Assembly (NCBI GenBank): GCA_900766645.1
Contig: CAAFWD010000117.1
Location: 1 to 51,247 of the forward strand
Source: an uncultured Cetobacterium sp.
GTDB lineage: Bacteria > Fusobacteriota > Fusobacteriia > Fusobacteriales > Fusobacteriaceae
DNA: 51,247 nt
Direction of reading: 5' to 3'
This document shows positions 22,845 to 30,298 of this stretch, piece after piece (position 1 is the stretch's first letter; each line of letters begins with the position of its first letter). The notes below the pieces were generated by a model. That model did no database searches, was not told the origin of the DNA, and was given only the letters and a program-made list of their open reading frames with translations. A program made the translations under genes and the position numbers.

Positions 22845-23449
22845 AAAATAAAAAAATAGTTATATTAACATTAATAATAATTCAGGGAACTTTTTTACAA
22901 CAAGGGCTTTACTATCCTATAAAGGACATAAAAAGTTTAAAGTTACAAATAGATAGTTTACACAAAAAGATAATAGATATAAACAAAATAATAGAAACTG
23001 TAGATATTAAAATTACCAAAGAAAATAAAGAAGTAAAAGATAATTTAAATAATTCTTATGCTGAAGAGGATTTTATTACTACAGCTGAGGTATTTTCTTA
23101 TTTAAATAGTGGAATTGAGAGTAAAAATTTAAAAGTAGATCTTATCGGTAGAGACGAAGTGATAGAGTTATCAAATGGAAAATATTTAAAGAAAAATTAT
23201 ATTAAACTGTATGGTTCTGAAGATGAGATTATTAAGTATATAAATTTTATAGAAAACTCTAATAAAAATATAACAATAGATAGAGATAATTTTTTATTAG
23301 AAGTTATAGAAAGTGTCTTGAATTTGGAGCTTATAATAATGTATACGGTTAATAATAAAAAAAATGAAACTAATTTAATTGAAAAAAATAGAGAGAAATT
23401 TTTATATAGAGAGGAAAGAGTTTTGTTAAAGGAGAGAAGAAAATTATGA
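22814..23449 (+). CDS. PilO/GspM-like protein, start codon unclear
   Basis: A frame of about 211 codons, open from the TGA at 22805 to 23449. It shows a short N-terminal tail, one membrane segment (KKIVILTLIIIQGTFLQQG), a coiled coil and a small periplasmic domain, as in PilO/GspM. No ATG, GTG or TTG occurs in this frame before the GTG at 23159, and starting there would remove the membrane helix. Candidates are the ATT at 22814 after GGTGGTG, or a -1 frameshift from the overlapping PilN-like gene. The stop overlaps the secretin start (ATGA). The listed start is a guess. Confidence 0.6.
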   Translation: MFNGIENQLLKNKKIVILTLIIIQGTFLQQGLYYPIKDIKSLKLQIDSLHKKIIDINKIIETVDIKITKENKEVKDNLNNSYAEEDFITTAEVFSYLNSGIESKNLKVDLIGRDEVIELSNGKYLKKNYIKLYGSEDEIIKYINFIENSNKNITIDRDNFLLEVIESVLNLELIIMYTVNNKKNETNLIEKNREKFLYREERVLLKERRKL

Positions 23450-25011
23450 AAATGAGTGGATTCTTACTTCTTTTTTATTTTATAACCTCGATATCTTATG
23501 GAGTTGGGGTATATCCAAAAGAGTTAGATATAAATAAAGTGAGATTGGATGATTTATTATCTGAGTTATCAAAATATAGTGATTATACAATTATGGCTGA
23601 TAGTCAGTGCTCAGATATTATAATTGATTTCTTTTTAAAAGAAAAAATGGATATAGAGTATATTTTAAAAATGATTGAGGAGACTCACTATCTTTATAGA
23701 GTCAAATCTGAAAAACATATAATAATGAGAAATAAAAAATTTAGAGAGAGTAACATTTTAGTTGGAAAAGTCTATGGGAATGATGGTCAAATAGAGATAG
23801 AAAATGTAGATATTATTTTAAAAGGTGGAAATAAATATGAAACAAAAACAGGAAGAAATGGAGAATTTCTTCTAGAAAATATTCCAGATGGAATTTATTT
23901 TTTTGGAATAAATTCAAAAGAACATAAATATAGTGGAGAGTTCATAGAGATAAAAAAAGGCATAAATAAAAAGGAGATTAATATAGACATAAAGTCAGAA
24001 AAAAAATACAAACAGCCACTAGAAGAAATTAAACATTTTTATGAAAAAGATGATATAATAGAAAATATTTCTTTGAATAGTATTGGCTACAAAGAAGGAG
24101 AAGCGATACTTAAAGATGTATTCGCTGAAAAATTAAGAGTTTCTAAAAGCCATAATAGCAATACTTTAATTTTATTTGGCAAGGGAAAAGATGTTTATAA
24201 TGCTATAAATCTATTAAAAAAACTTGATATAAAAAATAAACAAGTTAGAGTAGTAGCAGAAGTGATAGATGTAAAAGAGAATACATTTGAAGATATTGGC
24301 TTTAATTGGTCATACAATACAAAAGAAGATTTTAGTGAAATTCCCAGTGGAATAACAATAGGATCTTTAACAGAAAGCTATACAGATGGACTTGGAAGTG
24401 TTATAGGTAGTACTATAGGATTTATAGGAAAGTTTAATAGTGGATCGGATATATTAAATATAAATTTTGACCTTCTCCAAACAACTCAAGAATTGAGAGT
24501 AAATGCTCTTCCTTCTATAATTTTATTAAATAAAGAACCAGGAGAATTTAAAATGGTTGAAGAGGTTATAGTGGGAGAAGAGAGAGAAGAAAACGAAGAT
24601 AATGATAGAGTTATTTATGAACCTATATTTAAAGAAGCTGGAATAATATTAAAGGTTATTCCTGATATAAAAAATAATAATGAAATATATTTGAGCTTGG
24701 ATTTTGAAGTTAGTGACTTTAAACTAAAAAGAGAATTTAAGAGTGAAGAAGATAAAGAAAATGATGGAACATTTAACTCTGAAGGTGGATCCAAGGTATC
24801 TAGAAAAGTAAAAACAAAAATAAGAGTAAAAAATAAAGAACTAATTTTAATAGGTGGATTAAAAAGAAAAGTTAATCAAAATACTAGAAGTAAAGTTCCA
24901 GTATTAGGAGAGATTCCGGTGGTAGGAAATCTTTTTAAAAGAAAATCTACTAGAGAAGAATATACTGATTTATATATAAAATTAAAAGCTGAAATTATAG
25001 AGGAGACTTAG
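23446..25011 (+). CDS. secretin (GspD/PilQ family) with inserted carboxypeptidase-regulatory-like domain
   Basis: A 521-residue outer-membrane secretin. Order: signal peptide (1-20), an STN-like N0 domain (about 25-102), a carboxypeptidase-regulatory-like beta domain (about 105-180; LVGKVYGNDGQIEIENVDII then TKTGRNGEFLLENIPDGIY), an N-domain (about 215-268), and the secretin core (about 270-520) with VRVVAEVIDVKENTFEDIGFN and KVPVLGEIPVVGNLFKRK. The beta domain between N0 and the next N domain is unusual for secretins. No lipobox Cys is visible, and no pilotin gene is seen here. It is the last gene of the operon and forms the exit channel. Confidence 0.9.
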   Translation: MKMSGFLLLFYFITSISYGVGVYPKELDINKVRLDDLLSELSKYSDYTIMADSQCSDIIIDFFLKEKMDIEYILKMIEETHYLYRVKSEKHIIMRNKKFRESNILVGKVYGNDGQIEIENVDIILKGGNKYETKTGRNGEFLLENIPDGIYFFGINSKEHKYSGEFIEIKKGINKKEINIDIKSEKKYKQPLEEIKHFYEKDDIIENISLNSIGYKEGEAILKDVFAEKLRVSKSHNSNTLILFGKGKDVYNAINLLKKLDIKNKQVRVVAEVIDVKENTFEDIGFNWSYNTKEDFSEIPSGITIGSLTESYTDGLGSVIGSTIGFIGKFNSGSDILNINFDLLQTTQELRVNALPSIILLNKEPGEFKMVEEVIVGEEREENEDNDRVIYEPIFKEAGIILKVIPDIKNNNEIYLSLDFEVSDFKLKREFKSEEDKENDGTFNSEGGSKVSRKVKTKIRVKNKELILIGGLKRKVNQNTRSKVPVLGEIPVVGNLFKRKSTREEYTDLYIKLKAEIIEET

Positions 25012-25012
25012 T

Positions 25013-25993
25013 ATGAAAAAAATGAGATTGAAAGAAATACTAGATGGTTTTAAAAATTTAAAAGTTGGTGTAGTAGGAGATTTAATGCTAGATGACTATT
25101 TAATAGGATGTGTTGAAAGAATATCTCCAGAAGCTCCAGTACCAGTAGTTTCTGTAAAAGAGGAAAGGTTTGTTTTAGGAGGAGCTGCAAACGTTGTTAA
25201 TAACTTAGCAACTTTAGGATGTTCAACTATTTGTTTTGGTGTAATTGGAGACGACTTTGATGGGGATAGATTATTAAGAGAGTTTGATAAAAAATCAATT
25301 GAAACATCAGGAATAGTTAGAAGCACATCAAGACCTACAATAGTTAAAAGAAGAATTATTGGTGGAAATCAACAATTATTAAGATTAGACTGGGAAGATT
25401 CAAGACCAATTTCAGAAGATTTAGAAAATGGATTATTAAAACATGTTGAAGCTAAAATAGATGGATTAGATGCAGTTATTTTATCTGATTATGATAAAGG
25501 TGTTTTAACTCCAACAGTTGCTAAAAAAATAATTGAGTTATGTAAAGAAAGAGGAATAATAGTAACTGTAGATCCAAAACCTAAAAATGCCTTGAATTAT
25601 TTAGGTGCGACTTCAATGACTCCTAATAGAAAAGAGGCTATGGAATGCTTAGGAAAAAAATCTTTTGATGATATATTAGAAATAGGAAAAGAACTAAAGG
25701 AAAAATTAGAATTAGAAAATCTTTTGTTAACTAGAAGTGAAGAGGGTATGAGTTTATTTATAGAAAATGATGTTATTAATATTCCTACTTACGCTAAAGA
25801 AGTTTTTGATGTAACAGGAGCAGGAGATACAGTAATATCTGTCTTTACTTTGGCATGTGCAGCAGGAGTAACTTTAGAAGAAGCGGCTAAAATTGCAAAT
25901 ACTGCAGCAGGAGTTGTTGTTGGGAAAATGGGAACTTCAACAGTTACAAAAGAAGAGATAATAGAGTTTTATAACACAATATATAAAGATTAA
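25013..25993 (+). CDS. D-glycero-beta-D-manno-heptose-7-phosphate kinase (HldE kinase-domain type)
   Basis: A 326-residue PfkB-family sugar kinase, closest in pattern to RfaE domain I/HldA. It shows VGDLMLDDYLIG, ERISPEAPVPVV, GGAANVVNNLATLG, VDPKP and the catalytic GAGDTVIS near residue 265. It phosphorylates heptose-7-phosphate at C1 on the way to ADP-heptose for the LPS core. The C-terminal adenylyltransferase half of HldE is absent, so that activity must lie elsewhere. It begins 1 base after the secretin stop, so it is probably transcribed with that operon. Confidence 0.88.
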   Translation: MKKMRLKEILDGFKNLKVGVVGDLMLDDYLIGCVERISPEAPVPVVSVKEERFVLGGAANVVNNLATLGCSTICFGVIGDDFDGDRLLREFDKKSIETSGIVRSTSRPTIVKRRIIGGNQQLLRLDWEDSRPISEDLENGLLKHVEAKIDGLDAVILSDYDKGVLTPTVAKKIIELCKERGIIVTVDPKPKNALNYLGATSMTPNRKEAMECLGKKSFDDILEIGKELKEKLELENLLLTRSEEGMSLFIENDVINIPTYAKEVFDVTGAGDTVISVFTLACAAGVTLEEAAKIANTAAGVVVGKMGTSTVTKEEIIEFYNTIYKD

Positions 25994-26010
25994 TTAAAAC
26001 GGAGAAGATT

Positions 26011-26487
26011 ATGATTAGAATAGGTAATGGTTATGATGTTCATAGATTAGTTGAAGGAAGAAAATTAATATTAGGTGGAGTTGAAATTCCACATATAAAA
26101 GGTGTTTTAGGTCACTCAGACGGAGATGTATTGATTCATGCGATAATGGATGCAATACTAGGTGCTTTGTGTCTTGGAGACATAGGGCAACATTTTCCAG
26201 ATACTTCTAAAGCTTATGAAGGAATAGATAGTATGATTCTTTTGGAAAGAGTTTTCAACTTAATGAATGATAAGGGTTACTCAATTGGAAATTTAGATTC
26301 AATAGTTGTAGCACAACAGCCAAAATTGAAAAATCATTTAAATAAAATGAGGGAAAGAGTTGCAGATATTTTAAAAACATCTGTGGAGAATGTAAGCATA
26401 AAAGCAACAACAGAGGAAAAGCTGGGATTCACAGGTAGTGAGGATGGCATCAAATCTTACTGTGTAGTTTTATTAAGAAAAAACTAA
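26011..26487 (+). CDS. ispF: 2-C-methyl-D-erythritol 2,4-cyclodiphosphate synthase
   Basis: A 158-residue IspF of the MEP isoprenoid pathway. The start IRIGNGYDVHRL carries the zinc ligands (Asp/His of YDVH). GHSDGDVLIHAIMDAILGA, IGQHFPDT and the C-terminal KATTEEKLGFTGSEDGI are diagnostic. It acts as a trimer in the cytosol. GGAGA lies 8 bases before the ATG, and the gene follows the heptose kinase by 17 bases. Confidence 0.96.
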   Translation: MIRIGNGYDVHRLVEGRKLILGGVEIPHIKGVLGHSDGDVLIHAIMDAILGALCLGDIGQHFPDTSKAYEGIDSMILLERVFNLMNDKGYSIGNLDSIVVAQQPKLKNHLNKMRERVADILKTSVENVSIKATTEEKLGFTGSEDGIKSYCVVLLRKN

Positions 26488-26504
26488 TAAAATAAAAAAA
26501 ATAG

Positions 26505-26533
26505 TTGCATTAGTGAATACATTGTGCTATACT
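26505..26533 (+). promoter_or_regulatory. promoter of the four-tRNA cluster
   Basis: TTGCAT (26505-26510) and TATACT (26528-26533) are 17 bases apart, ending 14 bases before tRNA-Val. Confidence 0.7.
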
Positions 26534-26547
26534 AGTCTTGTCTTCAA

Positions 26548-26623
26548 GGAAGCATAGCTCAGTTGGGTGAGCACCTGCCTTACAAGCAGGGGGTCACTGG
26601 TTCAAGTCCAGTTGTTTCCACCA
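26548..26623 (+). tRNA. tRNA-Val (anticodon TAC)
   Basis: A 76-base cloverleaf with acceptor GGAAGCA/TGTTTCC, anticodon loop CTTACAA (TAC), TTCAAGT loop and encoded CCA. Confidence 0.95.
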
Positions 26624-26629
26624 TAAATT

Positions 26630-26706
26630 GGGGGTGTAGCTCAGTTGGTTAGAGCGCATGCCTGTCACGCATGAGGTCGCGAGTTCGACCCTCGTCACTC
26701 CCGCCA
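26630..26706 (+). tRNA. tRNA-Asp (anticodon GTC)
   Basis: A 77-base cloverleaf with acceptor GGGGGTG/CACTCCC, anticodon loop CTGTCAC (GTC), TTCGACC loop and encoded CCA. Confidence 0.96.
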
Positions 26707-26710
26707 ATTT

Positions 26711-26786
26711 GCCCAGATAGCTCAGTCGGTAGAGCAGGGGACTGAAAATCCCCGTGTCGGTGGTTCGATTCCGCCTCTGGGCACCA
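26711..26786 (+). tRNA. tRNA-Phe (anticodon GAA)
   Basis: A 76-base cloverleaf with acceptor GCCCAGA/TCTGGGC, anticodon loop CTGAAAA (GAA) and encoded CCA. Confidence 0.96.
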
Positions 26787-26799
26787 TTTTTATAAAGAA

Positions 26800-26874
26800 G
26801 GCGACGTCGCCAAGTGGTAAGGCAGAGGTCTGCAAAATCTCTATTCACCAGTTCAAATCTGGTCGTCGCCTCCA
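26800..26874 (+). tRNA. tRNA-Cys (anticodon GCA)
   Basis: A 75-base cloverleaf with acceptor GGCGACG/CGTCGCC, anticodon loop with GCA and encoded CCA. Confidence 0.95.
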
Positions 26875-26889
26875 ATATTTAAGAAACAC

Positions 26890-26916
26890 AAACAGCTTTA
26901 GGGCTGTTTTTTTTTA
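26890..26916 (+). terminator. terminator after the tRNA cluster
   Basis: AAACAGC with a short loop pairing to GCTGTTT, followed by a long T-run. Confidence 0.85.
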
Positions 26917-26963
26917 TTCTTTGTGCTATAATTGAAAAAAATTTAACCAAAAAGAGGTAGTGT

Positions 26964-27416
26964 ATGAAGAAAGTAATTATGATATACTTTATATTAGCAA
27001 CGTTGGCCTTTGGTGATAAAAATGAGCTTATATTTAAGGATGTTCCTCCAGATCATTGGGCATACTCAGCTATAAGAAATCTAGTAGATGAGGGTGTAAT
27101 TTCAGAAAATAGTTTCCAATTTAAAGGAGAGGAACCAGTTTCTAGGTATACTTTTGCAGAAGATTTAAATAGGGCTTTTGAAAAGTTAGATGAAAAAAAG
27201 GCAAATAGAGGAGACTTAGTTATTTTAGAAAGTTTAGTCTATGAATTTTCAAAAGAGTTAACAAGAGTAGGGTTTGATGCAGAAACATTTAGTGGAAAAA
27301 TAGAGAATATGAGAACTGATATAGAATTTTTAAGGAAAAAAACTGAAGAAACAGATGCTGTAATAGAAGAACTAAGAAAAAGAATTACTGTATTAGAAGA
27401 TAAAACAGGAATTTAA
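26964..27416 (+). CDS. short SLH-domain / coiled-coil envelope protein
   Basis: A 150-residue exported protein. The signal peptide covers 1-17 (MKKVIMIYFILATLAFG). One SLH domain lies at about 22-75 (FKDVPPDHWAYSAIRNLVDEGVI, then the SRYTFAEDLNRAF stretch). A coiled coil follows (about 95-148, MRTDIEFLRKKTEETDAVIEEL). SLH domains bind cell-wall polymers; in diderms with OmpM-like proteins the SLH-coiled-coil part ties an outer-membrane barrel to peptidoglycan. No barrel follows here, so it may be a periplasmic spacer or pair with another protein. A TATAAT at 26927 is a likely -10. Confidence 0.8.
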   Translation: MKKVIMIYFILATLAFGDKNELIFKDVPPDHWAYSAIRNLVDEGVISENSFQFKGEEPVSRYTFAEDLNRAFEKLDEKKANRGDLVILESLVYEFSKELTRVGFDAETFSGKIENMRTDIEFLRKKTEETDAVIEELRKRITVLEDKTGI

Positions 27417-27438
27417 TTTAAGTTGGAGGTATTTAGAT

Positions 27439-28788
27439 ATGAAAAAGTTATCATTTGATTACTCAAATGCATTAAATTTTTTTAGTGAGAATGAATTAGA
27501 ATTAATGAAAGCACAATGCGAAACAGCTACAGATACACTTATGAGTGGGAAAGGTGCTGGAAGTGATTTTTTAGGATGGATAGATTTACCAACAAATTAT
27601 GATAAAGATGAGTTTGCAAGAATAAAAAATTCTGCAGAAAAAATAAAGAATAATTCAGAAGTTTTAGTAGTTATAGGAATTGGAGGATCATATTTAGGTG
27701 CAAGAGCAGCAATAGAATTTTTATCTCATAGTTTTTATAACAATCAAAAGAAAGAAAATAGAAAAGGACCTGAAATATATTTTGCAGGACAGAATATATC
27801 AGGAAAATATATAAAAGAATTATTAGAAATAATTGGTGACAGAGATTATTCTGTAAATGTTATTTCAAAATCAGGAACAACAACAGAGCCAGCAATAGCT
27901 TTTAGAATATTTAAAAAGCATTTAGAGGAAAAATATGGTATTGAGGGTGCAAGAGAAAGAATATATGCAACAACTGATGCTCAAAAAGGAGCTTTAAAAA
28001 AGTTGTCTACAGATGAAGGATATGAAACATTTGTTGTTCCAGATAATGTAGGAGGAAGATTTTCTGTATTAACAGCAGTAGGATTACTTCCAATTGCTTG
28101 TGCAGGAATAAATATAGATGAGTTAATGGAGGGAGCAAGAGATGCCCAAAATGATTATAAAGCTCCATTCTCAGAGAACGATTGTTTAAAATATGCAGCA
28201 ATTAGAAATCTTTTAAATAGAAAAGGAAAAGAGATTGAGATGTTAATCAACTACGAACCAAGATTACATTATATTGGTGAATGGTGGAAACAACTTTATG
28301 GAGAATCAGAAGGGAAAGATGGAAAAGGATTATTCCCTGCAGCTGCAGATTTTTCAACAGATTTACATTCAATGGGACAATATATTCAAGATGGAAGAAG
28401 AACTTTAATAGAGACTTTAGTTAATATTGAAGAGCCAGAGCATGATATTCTTATTGAAGAAGATAAATTGGATTTAGATGGTTTAAATTATTTAGCTGGA
28501 AAAGGAATGGACTTTGTAAATAAGAAAGCAGCTCAGGGTACAGTTTTAGCTCACGTAGATGGAGGGGTGCCAAATCTTATTGTTAACTTACCTGAGGCAA
28601 CGCCATATCATTTAGGATATATGTTCTATTTCTTTGAAAAAGCATGTGGAGTAAGTGGATATATTTTAGGAGTAAATCCATTTGATCAACCAGGAGTAGA
28701 AGCTTATAAGGCTAATATGTTTGCACTTTTAGGAAAACCTGGATTTGAAAAACAAGCAGAAGAGTTAGAGAAAAGATTAAATAAATAA
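27439..28788 (+). CDS. pgi: glucose-6-phosphate isomerase
   Basis: A 449-residue short-form PGI, interconverting glucose-6-phosphate and fructose-6-phosphate. The phosphate-binding VISKSGTTTEPAIAF (about 140-155), VGGRFSVLTAVGLLP (about 205-220), the Glu of GEWWKQLYGESEGK and the C-terminal GVEAYKANMFALLGKP support the call. GGAGG lies 10 bases before the ATG. It ends at a strong terminator shared with the next convergent gene. Confidence 0.97.
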   Translation: MKKLSFDYSNALNFFSENELELMKAQCETATDTLMSGKGAGSDFLGWIDLPTNYDKDEFARIKNSAEKIKNNSEVLVVIGIGGSYLGARAAIEFLSHSFYNNQKKENRKGPEIYFAGQNISGKYIKELLEIIGDRDYSVNVISKSGTTTEPAIAFRIFKKHLEEKYGIEGARERIYATTDAQKGALKKLSTDEGYETFVVPDNVGGRFSVLTAVGLLPIACAGINIDELMEGARDAQNDYKAPFSENDCLKYAAIRNLLNRKGKEIEMLINYEPRLHYIGEWWKQLYGESEGKDGKGLFPAAADFSTDLHSMGQYIQDGRRTLIETLVNIEEPEHDILIEEDKLDLDGLNYLAGKGMDFVNKKAAQGTVLAHVDGGVPNLIVNLPEATPYHLGYMFYFFEKACGVSGYILGVNPFDQPGVEAYKANMFALLGKPGFEKQAEELEKRLNK

Positions 28789-28790
28789 AG

Positions 28791-28816
28791 AAAAGAGGCC
28801 ATGTAGGCCTCTTTTT
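28791..28816. terminator. bidirectional terminator after pgi
   Basis: AAAAGAGGCC-ATGTA-GGCCTCTTTT, a 10-bp perfect stem with T-runs on both strands, serves pgi and the convergent gene. Confidence 0.9.
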
Positions 28817-29630
28817 AATTTACAAATATATTAAATTGACGAATATCATTTTCAATGGAAAAATTTTCTGTTCTAAATTTTTTTAACGGGACTTTAATAT
28901 ATGCAGATTGGAAGTATCCAATATCTCTAAATTCAAATATTCCATCGCTATTTGTTTTCACTGTTGAGATTACAGAGTTATTAATAGCATTTACAATTTG
29001 AATCTCTGTATTTTTAAAATAGTCAATTCCATCTGTAAGAGTACCATTAATAAAAAATGATTTTTTTTCTAAAACAATGGAAACATCATTAATATAGTGC
29101 TCGTCTTGAACAAGTAAAGATACACCATTTCCATAATATCCATTTTTATCAGCAAAAATAGATATTAAACCAGGTTTTCCAGTAAAAGAGAAATGTCCAA
29201 ATGAATCAGTAAGTATAGATTCATTGTTTTCACCAATTTTTATTTTAACATTAGCTTTTCTCACAGAGTTTCCATTTTCATCAAAAACTCTTCCATATAT
29301 TTTAATATTATTATCGACCATATTTAAAGTTAAAGGTGTAGGTTGATCAAAAATATAGTCAACATAGAAGCTTTCCCCTCCCAAATACTTATAACCATTT
29401 TTTTTAGCAACTACACGATATTTATTTTTTGGTAACTCAATGGAAAAAGATCCATCAATATTGGTTTTAACACTTCGAACGTTATTATTACTATTGTAGA
29501 AAAAAACAGTGGCGTTTCCAATTCTAAACTCCTTATCAACAACCATTCCTTCAACAAGAACATTTTTATTCTCACCTAGAAGGATCAACGAGAAAAAGAT
29601 AAAAAATATTAAAAAGATTTTACTTCTCAT
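28815..29630 (-). CDS. exported protein with three carboxypeptidase-regulatory-like domains
   Basis: A 271-residue protein with a signal peptide (1-20, MRSKIFLIFFIFFSLILLGE) and three repeated beta domains at about 24-105, 108-190 and 193-271. Each has the pattern of a variable loop followed by T-x-x-D/S-G-x-F-x-F (for example TNIDGSFSIELPKNKYRVVA, LTDSFGHFSFTG, TNSDGIFEFRDIG). Such domains bind surfaces or polymers in exported proteins. The secretin at 23446 has the same kind of domain. It is a single-gene unit; substrate and location (periplasm or surface) are unknown. Confidence 0.7.
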   Translation of the reverse strand: MRSKIFLIFFIFFSLILLGENKNVLVEGMVVDKEFRIGNATVFFYNSNNNVRSVKTNIDGSFSIELPKNKYRVVAKKNGYKYLGGESFYVDYIFDQPTPLTLNMVDNNIKIYGRVFDENGNSVRKANVKIKIGENNESILTDSFGHFSFTGKPGLISIFADKNGYYGNGVSLLVQDEHYINDVSIVLEKKSFFINGTLTDGIDYFKNTEIQIVNAINNSVISTVKTNSDGIFEFRDIGYFQSAYIKVPLKKFRTENFSIENDIRQFNIFVN

Positions 29631-29733
29631 GAATACCTCCTCGTTCCAATGTTTATTATTAATTATATCATTTTTTTATATTTATATGCTATAATTATTA
29701 AGAAAAACTAAAATTTTATTGAAGGTGATTATT

Positions 29734-30297
29734 TTGGTAGAAAATATAATCAATGAAAGAGAAAAAGCTAAACTAAAATTTTTAAAAAGTCAAAGTGAAA
29801 AGCTTTTTTATTTGGGAGAATTTAAAGAGAATATAATAGTTGCCTTAGAAAAAGACGAAATTGAAAAAAGCCTAATTCATGAAGAAGTGGTAGATGCAAT
29901 GAAAGATCCAACCGCAATTCTTTTGAAGCTGAGAAGAGATATAAAACTTGAAAATTTAAAATTTTATATTAATGCAGCTGAAAAAATAGGTTTAAGATAT
30001 ATGTTAGTGGATGATCTTACTTTTAGAGGCAATATAGGATTGGTAGTTGTATCTAGTGAAGATTTTGATAATGATGATAAAAATGTTATATTAGAGAGTG
30101 CAACAAAAGTTTATGTTAATGCAGGATTAAGTCCAGGATTTGCATATGCAGTAGGGAAAAAAATATGTCCAAAACACTATAAAGAATTAAAAAATAAATT
30201 ACCAGAGTATCTAGATAAATTTCAAGAGATGACTATATTTGATAGACTTTTTGGAAAAGTGTGTGAAATAGATAGATACGAAGAAAAGGAGAGATAA
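29734..30297 (+). CDS. YueI/DUF1694-like protein
   Basis: A 187-residue cytosolic protein resembling the YueI (DUF1694) family, seen in ALEKDEIEKSLIHEEVVDAM, the YMLVDDLTFRGNIGLVVVS stretch and KKICPKHYKEL. Function is unknown. The start is taken as TTG at 29734, since AAGGTG lies 6-7 bases upstream; a TTG five codons earlier has no spaced ribosome site. A TATAAT near 29688 is a likely -10. murA begins 1 base after its stop, so the two are one operon. Confidence 0.65.
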   Translation: MVENIINEREKAKLKFLKSQSEKLFYLGEFKENIIVALEKDEIEKSLIHEEVVDAMKDPTAILLKLRRDIKLENLKFYINAAEKIGLRYMLVDDLTFRGNIGLVVVSSEDFDNDDKNVILESATKVYVNAGLSPGFAYAVGKKICPKHYKELKNKLPEYLDKFQEMTIFDRLFGKVCEIDRYEEKER

Positions 30298-30298
30298 C

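Noticed and set aside
26594..26875. A 93-codon open frame antisense to the four tRNA genes
   Set aside because: It is the mirror of the tRNA cluster; such antisense frames are a known source of false hypothetical proteins.
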